Shown: positions 1 to 7,772 of the stretch, piece by piece | How the letters are laid out: every line of letters starts with the position of its first letter | Position numbering within the stretch: position 1 is the stretch's first letter | Assembly (NCBI GenBank): GCA_035549875.1 | Contig: DASZPV010000203.1 | Span: 1-15,842, forward strand | Source of the DNA: JAKFWI01 sp035549875 | GTDB taxonomy: Bacteria > Pseudomonadota > Alphaproteobacteria > Caulobacterales > Aquidulcibacteraceae | Length of the DNA stretch: 15,842 nucleotides | Reading direction: 5' to 3' | Program-made: the position numbers and the translations under genes | Notes under the pieces: generated by a model | What the model was told of the DNA's origin: nothing | The model's input: the letters and a program-made list of their open reading frames with translations, nothing else | Databases searched by the model: none

Positions 1-689
1 AGGATGACGCCCATGCCGGCCGGCACCTCGAGGTCGGAAACGACCTGCTTCAGGCGCTTGCGGTCCGTGACCGACGTGATCTTGCGCGAGATGCCGCCAC
101 CGCGCGCCGTGTTCGGCATCAGGACCGAGTAGCGGCCGGCGAGCGAGAGATACGTCGTGAGAGCCGCGCCCTTGTTGCCGCGCTCTTCCTTGACGACCTG
201 CACCAGCATGATTTGCCTGCGCTTGATCACTTCCTGAATTTTGTAGCGCCGCGAAAGCATGCGCTTGCGCTCTTCCTCGGCGCGGTCGTCGGCTTCCTCG
301 TCGTCTTGCTCGTGATCATGTTCGGCGCTCGCTTCCGCGCCGGCTTCGCCTTCCGTCTCGCCTTCGGCTTTGGGTTCGGCCCGACGTGAGCCGCGCGCGC
401 CGAGCGCCTCGAACTCGGCCTTGAGCTTTTCGCGATCGGCGACTGGTATCTGGTAATAGTCCGGATGGATTTCGCTGAACGCCAGGAAGCCGTGGCGATT
501 GCCGCCGTAATCGACGAACGCGGCCTGCAGCGAGGGCTCGACCCGCGTTACTTTCGCCAGGTAGATATTGCCGCGCAACTGGCGCTTGTTCAGCGTCTCG
601 AAATCGAAATCATCGACGCGTTGGCCGTCCATCACGACCACCCGGGTTTCCTCCGGGTGGGCCGCGTCGATGAGCATTTTCTTGACCAT
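1..689 (-). CDS. rne: Ribonuclease E, N-terminal part (runs off the window)
   Basis: RNase E is the endoribonuclease that starts decay of many mRNAs and matures rRNA and tRNA; it scaffolds the degradosome. The 229 residues visible begin MVKKMLID and contain the S1-domain core (about residues 37-75, with EPSLQAAFVDYG and NRHGFL) and the continuation VKEERGNKGAALTTYLSLAG (about 166-185) then the start of the RNase H-like part. These match the E. coli N-terminus closely in order. The S1 domain is interrupted at about residues 95-145 by an insert rich in Glu, Ala and Asp that E. coli lacks. The start at 689 is supported by a GGAG at 702-699 nine bases upstream and by alignment with the family. 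The catalytic Asp residues, Zn link and C-terminal scaffold lie outside the window. Transcribed divergently from amiC. Confidence 0.96.
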   Translation of the reverse strand, partial: MVKKMLIDAAHPEETRVVVMDGQRVDDFDFETLNKRQLRGNIYLAKVTRVEPSLQAAFVDYGGNRHGFLAFSEIHPDYYQIPVADREKLKAEFEALGARGSRRAEPKAEGETEGEAGAEASAEHDHEQDDEEADDRAEEERKRMLSRRYKIQEVIKRRQIMLVQVVKEERGNKGAALTTYLSLAGRYSVLMPNTARGGGISRKITSVTDRKRLKQVVSDLEVPAGMGVI

Positions 690-1167
690 GTAATTGGGCT
701 CCGTCGGCGACGCGCGGCCTACGGCTCATGCCTGGAAGGCATGGGTGGCGGCGTCGCTGTGTTGTTAGTGAAAGGACAGGCCGGCCAGCGAAGGTCGCAG
801 TCGCGCCCGAGGGCGAGAAAACTGCGATCCGAGCGGCGAAAGCCATATCAAACTCCGATAAGCCGCCAGAGGCGGCCGGCGATACGCCTGTTTTGGTCCG
901 GCTGGCGCCGCGGGAAGGGCGGAAAGCCGGGGCCAAGCGAATAGGCGGGGGAGGCGTCCCTTCCCCTCTTGCCTCCCTTAAGGCCGTAATGGCCTTTGCC
1001 TCGTTGGCGGGGCGGCGGCCCGGGGAAATCCGGGGCGACTCATACGGCGCGAAGCCGCGATCCGGACAATGCAACAATTCGGCCGGCGTGAAAAGTGCGC
1101 GTCGTGAAGACTTTTGAAAGGCCCGCTCAGGTATAAGGGGCGCAATAATAAACCATTGGGTGTGGTT
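690..1167. promoter_or_regulatory. Divergent rne/amiC intergenic region with structured rne leader
   Basis: About 478 bases with no convincing gene. Several short perfect inverted repeats lie here: 727-743 (CATGCC/GGCATG), 804-815 (CGCC/GGCG), 862-876 (GCCGCC/GGCGGC with a three-base loop) and 980-995 (AAGGCC/GGCCTT). Read on the minus strand they would form a hairpin-rich 5' leader for rne. A weak minus-strand promoter candidate has TATGAG (1044-1039) about 19 bases after TTGTCC. On the plus strand a TATAAG at 1132-1137 is a possible -10 for amiC but has no good -35. In E. coli a long structured rne leader mediates autoregulation; that this leader does the same is inference. The open frames across the region lack ribosome binding sites and recognisable content. 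Confidence 0.5.
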
Positions 1168-2352
1168 ATGCGGCGGTTAAGCCGCCGGCTCCGCATTGTT
1201 GGAGCTGGGTTGATCTGCTGGGCCGGCTTGGCGGGAACGCCAAGTGGGGCGGCCCCATCGTTGTCCGTGCGCGCCGTTTCGGTGGAGCGGACGAGTGCGG
1301 GGGCGCGGCTGGTGCTCGACCTGAGCGGCGACGCTGTCGCGCGGCCCCAATTCCTCGGGGCGCCCAATCCCCGCTTTGTGGTCGATCTGCCGCCGGCGGC
1401 CTGGAAAGCCCGGCCGGGGCGCGCTGGCGGGCTGATTACCCGTATGCGCCATGGCGCGCACACACAGAGCACACGCCTGGTTCTGGACCTGGCCCGGGAA
1501 GCGCGATTGGTCGGCTCGAGCCGGAGCCGCACCGCCCGCGGCGTGCGCCTGACTTACGACCTCGCGCCGGCCGCGGTCGCATATGAGCCCGCGCCGGAGC
1601 CGGCCTTCGTCCCGAACGAGGCCGAACCTCCTGTATTCCTTGCCAATTCGCAGCCGTTAGCCCCGAAATCGGGGCGCAGGATCGTGGTCATCGATCCGGG
1701 TCATGGCGGGCAGGATCCGGGGGCGCTCGGCAAGTCTCAGGGGCGCGAAAAGAATTACAATCTGGCGGCTGGGCTGGTGCTGCGCGAGCAATTGCAAAAG
1801 CGTGGCTATCAAGTGTTCATGACCCGCCAAACCGACGTATTTCTGCCGTTGGCCGAGCGCGTGAAGGTCGCGCGGGACCGTCAGGCCGACCTGTTCATCT
1901 CGCTGCATTCGGACGCTGACCCGAAGGGCGCGGCCAAGGGGGCCACGGTCTATACGCTCTCACAACGCGGGGTTCAGCGCACACGGGCGCTGATGGGGGC
2001 GCAGGACTGGAACGTCGATCTGGGCGAAGCCGGCGGCTCGGCCAGGTCAATCCTGCTCGACCTCACCCAGCGCGAGACTAAGGACCATTCCACGCGCTTC
2101 GCCGAAGCGCTGATCGATCGCCTGGACGGCTCTACCCCGCTGACGCGCCGGACTCCGGCCAATGCCGGGTTCTTCGTTCTGCTCGCGCCCGACGTGCCCG
2201 CCGTCCTCTTAGAAATGGGCTATGTCACCCATGCCGACGATGAGCGCCGACTGGCCGATCCGGGCGCGCGCCGGGCGCTTATGAACGCCGTGGCCGAGGG
2301 GGTGGACGACTATTTCGAGACTCGCAAAACTTACGCATCCGTAAGCCCATAA
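1168..2352 (+). CDS. amiC: N-acetylmuramoyl-L-alanine amidase, AmiC type (AMIN + Amidase_3)
   Basis: Periplasmic zinc amidase that cleaves the amide bond between MurNAc and the stem peptide, used in septal peptidoglycan splitting. From the ATG at 1168 the protein has 394 residues: a signal peptide (basic MRRLSRRLR then a hydrophobic stretch ending near SGAA), an AMIN domain at about 31-115, a short proline-rich linker, and the Amidase_3 catalytic domain from about 172. Zn ligands are visible as H179 (DPGHGG), E194 (GREKN) and H247 (SLHSD); the catalytic Glu is E349 (LLEMGY). An upstream TTG at 1114 would also keep the frame, but it would put 18 residues in front of the signal peptide, so 1168 is preferred; there is no strong ribosome binding site. 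mrcA follows after 106 bases, a pairing common in alphaproteobacteria, so the two may be co-transcribed. Confidence 0.95.
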   Translation: MRRLSRRLRIVGAGLICWAGLAGTPSGAAPSLSVRAVSVERTSAGARLVLDLSGDAVARPQFLGAPNPRFVVDLPPAAWKARPGRAGGLITRMRHGAHTQSTRLVLDLAREARLVGSSRSRTARGVRLTYDLAPAAVAYEPAPEPAFVPNEAEPPVFLANSQPLAPKSGRRIVVIDPGHGGQDPGALGKSQGREKNYNLAAGLVLREQLQKRGYQVFMTRQTDVFLPLAERVKVARDRQADLFISLHSDADPKGAAKGATVYTLSQRGVQRTRALMGAQDWNVDLGEAGGSARSILLDLTQRETKDHSTRFAEALIDRLDGSTPLTRRTPANAGFFVLLAPDVPAVLLEMGYVTHADDERRLADPGARRALMNAVAEGVDDYFETRKTYASVSP

Positions 2353-2447
2353 TTGTCATTGCCGCTTCTGCCGGAGCGCCTCTAACGCCATAATCGCGCC
2401 GCAGCGGGCGTGAGAATCGCGTCCGCTGGCAAGCCGAGAGGCGGGAC

Positions 2448-2459
2448 GGAAGGATTCCA
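2448..2459 (+). promoter_or_regulatory. Ribosome binding site of mrcA with adjoining GANTC site
   Basis: GGAAGG at 2448-2453 lies five bases before the mrcA ATG and fixes that start. A GATTC at 2453-2457, the recognition pattern of the alphaproteobacterial CcrM methylase, overlaps it and ends one base before the start codon. Confidence 0.6.
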
Positions 2460-4897
2460 TGCTGCGCAGGGTTTTGATCGTAGGCGCCGCAGTTGTCGCC
2501 GCGGGGCTCTTGGCCATCGGCGCGTTCGTCGTTCTGACGTTGCAGGGGCTTCCCAGCTACAAGCAATTGGCCGATTACAAGCCGCCGATCACCACGCGGG
2601 TGTATGCCGGCGATGGATCGCTGATCGCCGAATTCGCCAACCAGCAGCGCATTTATGTTCCTGCCGCCGCGATCCCGGATCGGGTGAAGCACGCTTTTCT
2701 ATCGGCCGAGGACAAGGGCTTTTACGAGCACAGCGGGATCGAACCGTGGGCGATCGTGCGCGGCACGATCGGCAATGCGCTGCAAGGCAGGCGCATGACC
2801 GGCGGCTCGACGATAACCCAGCAAGTCGCCAAGAACATGCTGCTGACCGCCGACCGCACCGTGGTGCGCAAGATCAAGGAAGCCTTCCTTGCCGAGCGTC
2901 TGGAAAAGACGTTCAACAAGGAACGCATCCTGGAACTCTATCTGAACGAAATTTATCTCGGCAATCGGTCCTACGGCGTGGCCGCGGCGGCGCAGAACTA
3001 TTTCAACAAGCCGCTCGATCAATTGTCGATCGCACAGGCTGCCTATCTGGGCGCGTTGCCGAAGGGACCGGAAAATTACGACCCGAAAAAATACAAGGAT
3101 CGCGCCGTTTCCCGCCGCGATTGGGTGATCGATCGCATGGCGGAGAACGGCTATATAAAAGCCGAAGAAGCGGAAGCCGCGAAAAAGGAAGACTTGGTCA
3201 GCGTCGACCGCCTGAGCGGCGACCAGTACGTCGCCTCGCAGCATTTCGTGGAAGAATTGCGCCGGCAGATGCTGACCGCCTATGGCGAGAAAAATCTTTA
3301 TGATGGCGGTCTCAGCGTGCGTTCGACGCTCGATGTACGCCTTCAGATCGCCGCGGCGAATGCGTTGCGTCATGGGCTTGAATTATACGATCGCCGTCAC
3401 GGCTGGCGCGGGCCGGTAGCGCGCGCAGACTCCGGCGATGTCGTCGCCGCCCTCGGCAAGGCGCCGAGCCCGCCTGCCGGCGGCGATTGGCGCAAGGCGG
3501 TGGTAAGCGCCGTCGCGGGAAAGAAAGTCACCGTTTCGCTCGCTGACGGCGCCAGCGGCGCGCTTCTCGCCGACGACGTCGCCTGGGCGGCCGCAACGCG
3601 CGGCAAGAACGCCGCACTGACAAAGGGCGCGATTGTGTACGTCCAGCCGCAAAAAGGCGGCGATTTCGGTTTGCGCCAGGTGCCCGCGGTCGAAGGCTCG
3701 ATGGTGGCGATGGACCCGCACACAGGACGCGTGCTTGCCATGGTGGGCGGCTATTCGTTCGGCAACAGCCAATACAATCGCGTCACGCAGGCGATGCGTC
3801 AGCCAGGCTCCTCGTTCAAGCCGATCGTCTATACCGCCGCGCTTGAATATGGCCTCACGCCAGCGACGTTGATCGACGACGCGCCGTTCCAGGTCATGGG
3901 CGACGACGGCAAGCTCTATGATCCGAAGAATTACGAGGAAGGCGAATTCAGCGGGCCTTCGACGTTGCGGTTCGGCCTCGAAAAGTCCCGCAACTTGATG
4001 ACCGTTCGCCTAGCTTACGAGATGGGCATGGACAAGGTGTCGGCGGAAGCGAAGAAATTCGGCACGCACGATAATCTGTTACCGGTGCTCGCCATGTCGC
4101 TCGGCGCTGGCGAGACTACGCTGATGCGTATGGCCAACGCCTACGCGACGTTCGTCAACGGCGGAAAGAAAGTCTCGCCCATTCTGTTCGACCGTGTGCA
4201 GGACCGCACTGGAAAAACCCTGATGCGCGGCGACACGCGCGCCTGCGAAGGCTGCAACGGGGAATGGAGTGGTCAAGGCGCGCCCGTTCCTGCTGACGTG
4301 CGCGAGCAACTGATTGATCCGATCACCGCCTATCAGATGACATCGATGTTGGAAGGCGTGGTCCAGCGCGGCACCGGAGCGGTGATCTCCAGCGTTGGCA
4401 AGCCGCTCGCCGGCAAGACCGGCACAACCAATGACGAATTCGATGCCTGGTTTGTAGGCTTTTCGCCGGACCTAGTGGCGGCGGTTTGGGTTGGGTTCGA
4501 CAAGCCTCGAACGCTCGGTCAGGGCGAAACCGGCGGCGGCCTTGCCGCGCCGATCTTCCGCGACTTTATGACCGTGGCCTTGGCCGACACACCAGCCACG
4601 CCCTTTCGTTTGCCGCCGGGCGTGCGCCTGGTGCGCATCGATCAAAAAACCGGTCTGCTGCCGGGCCCCGCCACTACCGCCACGATCCTCGAGGCATTCA
4701 AGCCGGGCACTGAGCCGGTGCGCGACACGGATACGAAGCCGGTAATCTTCGGGGCGGGCGATGTGATCGATCCGAAGGCGCTGCAGGGCATTACGCCGCT
4801 GCCCAATGAAGGCAACGCCAGCACAAGCGCCGCGCCGCCTCCGCCGCCAATGCCGGCGATCGGTCGGCAAAACGAGGGATTGGGCGGGCTTTACTGA
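2459..4897 (+). CDS. mrcA: Penicillin-binding protein 1A (bifunctional transglycosylase/transpeptidase)
   Basis: Class A PBP of 812 residues that polymerises lipid II into glycan strands and cross-links them in the periplasm. A single N-terminal transmembrane anchor occupies about residues 5-27. The GT51 domain follows, with the catalytic E84 in EDKGFYEHSG, the GGSTITQQ motif, and the RKIKEAFLAERLE and LNEIYLGN blocks. An OB-like region (about 315-400) is inserted before the transpeptidase domain, whose active-site motifs are all present: SSFK at 451-454 (nucleophile S451), SRN at 510-512 and KTGT at 653-656. The C-terminus is low-complexity and proline-rich (APPPPPMPAI). Length and domain order are normal for the family. 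Probably co-transcribed with amiC; prfB starts 69 bases downstream. Confidence 0.97.
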   Translation: MLRRVLIVGAAVVAAGLLAIGAFVVLTLQGLPSYKQLADYKPPITTRVYAGDGSLIAEFANQQRIYVPAAAIPDRVKHAFLSAEDKGFYEHSGIEPWAIVRGTIGNALQGRRMTGGSTITQQVAKNMLLTADRTVVRKIKEAFLAERLEKTFNKERILELYLNEIYLGNRSYGVAAAAQNYFNKPLDQLSIAQAAYLGALPKGPENYDPKKYKDRAVSRRDWVIDRMAENGYIKAEEAEAAKKEDLVSVDRLSGDQYVASQHFVEELRRQMLTAYGEKNLYDGGLSVRSTLDVRLQIAAANALRHGLELYDRRHGWRGPVARADSGDVVAALGKAPSPPAGGDWRKAVVSAVAGKKVTVSLADGASGALLADDVAWAAATRGKNAALTKGAIVYVQPQKGGDFGLRQVPAVEGSMVAMDPHTGRVLAMVGGYSFGNSQYNRVTQAMRQPGSSFKPIVYTAALEYGLTPATLIDDAPFQVMGDDGKLYDPKNYEEGEFSGPSTLRFGLEKSRNLMTVRLAYEMGMDKVSAEAKKFGTHDNLLPVLAMSLGAGETTLMRMANAYATFVNGGKKVSPILFDRVQDRTGKTLMRGDTRACEGCNGEWSGQGAPVPADVREQLIDPITAYQMTSMLEGVVQRGTGAVISSVGKPLAGKTGTTNDEFDAWFVGFSPDLVAAVWVGFDKPRTLGQGETGGGLAAPIFRDFMTVALADTPATPFRLPPGVRLVRIDQKTGLLPGPATTATILEAFKPGTEPVRDTDTKPVIFGAGDVIDPKALQGITPLPNEGNASTSAAPPPPPMPAIGRQNEGLGGLY

Positions 4898-4966
4898 TCC
4901 CGGCTTTTCCGCGCATCAAATCAGCCTATATCTGCGACAGCGCCTTGGCTTGGGACACGAACACGC
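4898..4966 (+). promoter_or_regulatory. mrcA-prfB spacer with weak promoter candidate
   Basis: A short spacer. TATATC at 4927-4932 could be a -10 for prfB, but no clear -35 lies 16-18 bases before it. No terminator-like hairpin is seen, so read-through from mrcA is possible. The prfB start has only a weak purine stretch (GGGACA, 4952-4957) in front of it. Confidence 0.2.
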
Positions 4967-6095
4967 ATGAGACCGGATATCGCCGCCGCCGCCGAACAGA
5001 TCGGCACTTCCGCCGCGTTGCTGCGGAGGCGTCTTTGACTGGGATCGAGCCGTCGCGCGTCTCGATGAACTGAACGCGCTCTCCGAAAAGCCGGATTTCT
5101 GGAATTCACCGGCGACCGCGCAGAAGCTGATGCGCGAGCGCAATAAGCTTGAATCAGGCGTAAACGCGGTGCGCGCGCTGGAGCGCGACCTTTCGGACAA
5201 TATCGAACTCGCCGAAATGGCTGACGGCGAGGGCGACGAGGCGATGCTGAATGAAGCGCGCGTCGCGATCGAAAAGCTGCGCGCGCGCGCCGAGAAGGCC
5301 GAGCTTGAGGCGCTGCTTTCCGGCGAGGCTGACGGCAACGACACCTACATCGAGATCAATTCCGGCGCCGGCGGCACGGAAAGCCAGGATTGGGCGCAGA
5401 TGCTGATGCGGATGTATTCGCGCTGGGCGAATGCGCACGGGCATGGCGTGCAATTGCTGGAAGAGCAGGAGGGCGACACCGCCGGAATCAAGTCGGCGAC
5501 GCTGCTGATCAAGGGCGAGAACGCCTACGGCTATCTCAAGACGGAAGCTGGCGTGCATCGGCTGGTGCGAATTTCCCCGTACGATTCAAATGCACGGCGT
5601 CATACGAGCTTCGCCAGCGTATGGGTCTATCCGGTGGTCGATGAAACCATCGAGATCGAAATTCTCGACAAGGATTGCCGCGTCGATACGTTTCGCGCCT
5701 CCGGCGCCGGCGGCCAGCACGTCAATAAAACGGACAGCGCCGTGCGCATCACGCATATGCCGACCGGCATCGTCGTTTCGTGTCAGTCGGAGCGCAGCCA
5801 GCACCAGAACCGCGCCAAATGCTGGGATATGTTGCGTGCGCGCTTGTACGAACGCGAATTGGCCCAGCGCGAAGCGCTGGCGCAGGCCCAGCAGGACAGC
5901 AAGACGGAAATAGGCTGGGGACGGCAAATCCGTTCGTATGTTCTGCAGCCTTACCAGATGGTCAAAGATCTGCGTACGGGCGTTGAGACGTCCGATACAT
6001 CCGGCGTGCTGGACGGCGACCTCGATCGCTTCATGGCCGCCAGTCTGGCGGCGCGGGTAAACGGCACGGCGACGGACGTGCAGGATATTGATTAG
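4967..6095 (+). CDS. prfB: Peptide chain release factor 2, expressed by +1 programmed frameshift
   Basis: RF2 recognises UAA and UGA in the ribosomal A site and triggers peptide hydrolysis. The gene is split: ATG at 4967 reads 23 codons to CTT (5033-5035), meets an in-frame TGA (5036-5038), and continues in the +1 frame from GAC at 5037 to the TAG ending at 6095, giving 375 residues (E. coli RF2 has 365). The frame-shifted join reads RRRL-DWDRAVARLDEL, which fits the family. Downstream are the recognition tripeptide S203-P204-Y205 (SPF in E. coli) in a context ending DSNARRHTSF, and the catalytic GGQ at 248-250. Calling the gene only from the ATG at 5130 would lose 54 N-terminal residues. Convergent with the molybdoenzyme gene at 6128; no terminator is evident in the 32-base gap. 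Confidence 0.97.
5024..5039 (+). promoter_or_regulatory. prfB autoregulatory frameshift signal (SD-like + CTT TGA C)
   Basis: CGGAGG at 5024-5029, one codon (CGT), then CTT TGA C. This is the classic RF2 recoding cassette: an internal Shine-Dalgarno-like element three bases before the slippery CTT, a poorly terminated UGA followed by C, and a +1 slip that lets the ribosome continue. When RF2 is scarce termination at the UGA is slow and frameshifting rises, restoring RF2. Every element is seen directly; the mechanism is established for E. coli and many other bacteria. Confidence 0.96.
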
Positions 6096-6127
6096 GACGC
6101 GGAGCCCGTCAAAGCAGGCCGAAACAG

Positions 6128-6877
6128 CTAGAGCCCCGCGTACCATTCATAGCCGCGATCTTCCCAATAGCCGCCGCGGCCGCCGCCGAATTTCGCCAGG
6201 CTGTTCACCAGTTCGACAGCCTGGACGTATTTGGCCTGTTTGTAGCCAAGCTGACGCTCCACACGAAGGCGCAGCGGCGCGCCATTGGCGACTGGAAGCG
6301 GGTTGCCGTTCAACTCATAGGCCAGGATCGTCTGCGGATGCACCGCATCGAATAGATCGATGCTTTCGTAATACGCCGCGCCGTCGCCCATCACGTCAGC
6401 GCAATGGAACACCGCAAAACGCGCGCCCGGCGCCACGCGCGCCTGCGCCAGCAACGACCATAACGGAACGCCCGTCCATTGCCCGATCGCGCTCCAGCCT
6501 TCTACGCAGTCGTGGCGCGTGATCTGTGTGCGGGCCGTCATCGCGCGAAGCTGATCGAGGGAATAGGTCGCCGGCCGCGCCACCATGCCGTCGATCGCAA
6601 GGCGCCAATTCTGGAACTGGCCGCGCATGTGGGCGGCGTATTCGTCGCCTTGCGGCATTGTGCTGCCGTTGGCCCGGAATACCGGCGACAAATCGGACGG
6701 CGTGAATTCACGCGCAAGCGGCTGTTCAGAAAGGAACATGCGTTGCGCGCTCTTATTGAGCCCTTCGCCGATCCTGATGAAGTCGGTAACGCTTTTGTTT
6801 TGCTGTAACTGATCGCAGCCGGCCAAGGCTGCGGCGGCCCCAATCAGCAGACCGCGGCGGGATGGGCGAATGATCAT
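6128..6877 (-). CDS. Tat-exported molybdopterin-dependent oxidoreductase lipoprotein (sulfite oxidase/MsrP superfamily)
   Basis: A 249-residue protein with an oxidoreductase molybdopterin-binding fold. The N-terminus shows a twin-arginine motif (SRRGLL, R7-R8), a hydrophobic run and a lipobox L18-A19-G20-C21, so it looks like a Tat-exported lipoprotein on the periplasmic side. The block TRHDCVEGWSAIGQWTG contains the Cys (C124) that in this superfamily binds molybdenum, in the same setting as MsrP (RCVEAWS). The ATG at 6877 overlaps the TGA of the upstream cytochrome gene (ATGA), indicating translational coupling. MsrP of E. coli repairs oxidised methionine in periplasmic proteins using the membrane partner MsrQ; here the partner is a cytochrome b561-type protein instead. 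The substrate is unknown, so I do not assign msrP. Confidence 0.87.
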   Translation of the reverse strand: MIIRPSRRGLLIGAAAALAGCDQLQQNKSVTDFIRIGEGLNKSAQRMFLSEQPLAREFTPSDLSPVFRANGSTMPQGDEYAAHMRGQFQNWRLAIDGMVARPATYSLDQLRAMTARTQITRHDCVEGWSAIGQWTGVPLWSLLAQARVAPGARFAVFHCADVMGDGAAYYESIDLFDAVHPQTILAYELNGNPLPVANGAPLRLRVERQLGYKQAKYVQAVELVNSLAKFGGGRGGYWEDRGYEWYAGL

Positions 6878-7740
6878 GGCCCCTGCCTTTCCGGCTCGAT
6901 CTCGTATTGTCCCGTGATCATCGAGCGCACATTGTTGACGAGGCCCGACAGTACAACCATCGCCAGGTGCACGAATACGAACGCCACGATCAGAAACGCC
7001 GAAATGAAGTGCAGCGTTCGCGCCGACTGGCGCCCGCCAAATAGATCGAGCAGGATCGGCGCGACCGCATTGAACCCCGGCGACATGGTCAGGCCGGTAA
7101 GCAGCATCAACGGCAGCAAGATGAACACGGCGCCGCCGTAAGCCAGCTTTTGCAGCGCGTTATAGCGCTTCGCCGCTTCGCCTTTCGGAAATTTGAGCTG
7201 CGCGTGATCGACAATCTCATGCCACAGATGTTGCGGCTTTAGCTCCTCCTTCGTGGGCGCCAGATCGCGTGCGAAATGCCGGCTGGAAAATCCGTGGGTC
7301 AGATAGACAAGCCCGCTGATAACGAAGATCCACGCGAAAAAGAAATGCCAGCGCCGCCCTGCCGCCAGATCGCGCCAGGAAGGAATGGTTATCCAGTTTG
7401 GAAACGCTCTGTTTTCCATCTGGCCGTTATTTGCCGAAAGGCCGAACAAGCCGGTCGTGTCGAGTTTCAGCGATCCGATGCGGGTGATCCCCCGCGCGTG
7501 CCCATCGACCGCCTCGGCGCGCATGCTGACGAAGACGTTGTCATAGCCGAACCCCTTCTTTCCCCAATGCAACGCCGGAAACGCATTGAATATCTGCGCA
7601 CCGCTGGCGACCAGAAAGAACAGACAGATGGCGTTGATCCAGTGAGTCGCCCGAACCACGCGGGTGTGGCGATAAACCTTCTCGCGTGTTGGCTTTTTCA
7701 TCGCCGGCGCGGGTGTCGTGACTTCATCTGAACTGGTCAT
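6874..7740 (-). CDS. Cytochrome b561-type membrane protein, partner of the molybdoenzyme
   Basis: A 288-residue integral membrane protein resembling the cytochrome b subunits of hydrogenase and thiosulfate reductase (Ni_hydr_CYTB/cytochrome b561 type). Four transmembrane segments are visible at about 32-52, 131-149, 199-219 and 245-268. Candidate haem-ligand histidines sit in or beside them: H33, H132, H149, H244 and H258. A 75-residue loop between segments 1 and 2 is larger than in a minimal b561. By family analogy it passes electrons between quinol and the periplasmic molybdoenzyme encoded by the overlapping next gene. The start at 7740 has no strong ribosome binding site; the next in-frame Met is at 7701, just before the conserved HTRVVRATHW block, and is a possible alternative. 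It lies 32 bases downstream of pirin on the same strand. Confidence 0.87.
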   Translation of the reverse strand: MTSSDEVTTPAPAMKKPTREKVYRHTRVVRATHWINAICLFFLVASGAQIFNAFPALHWGKKGFGYDNVFVSMRAEAVDGHARGITRIGSLKLDTTGLFGLSANNGQMENRAFPNWITIPSWRDLAAGRRWHFFFAWIFVISGLVYLTHGFSSRHFARDLAPTKEELKPQHLWHEIVDHAQLKFPKGEAAKRYNALQKLAYGGAVFILLPLMLLTGLTMSPGFNAVAPILLDLFGGRQSARTLHFISAFLIVAFVFVHLAMVVLSGLVNNVRSMITGQYEIEPERQGP

Positions 7741-7772
7741 ATCGCGCTCAGCCTACACCGCGCGGCTTGGAT

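Noticed and set aside
610..1077. 155-residue minus-strand frame across the rne start
   Set aside because: It runs out of frame through the well-supported RNase E start. A GGAG-ATG inside it gives no recognisable protein.
728..1117. 129-residue plus-strand frame in the rne/amiC gap
   Set aside because: Low-complexity, Arg/Ala/Gly-rich product with no ribosome binding site; better explained as leader DNA.
1114..1167. TTG start of amiC at 1114
   Set aside because: It would place 18 residues before the signal peptide; the ATG at 1168 begins directly with a normal signal sequence.
2410..3303. 297-residue plus-strand frame
   Set aside because: It overlaps PBP1A in another frame; composition is that of a shifted frame (Arg-rich, no motifs).
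5574..5582. SPY instead of SPF in the RF2 recognition motif
   Set aside because: I recall SPY as the usual form in alphaproteobacterial RF2, so it is a lineage trait and not an anomaly.
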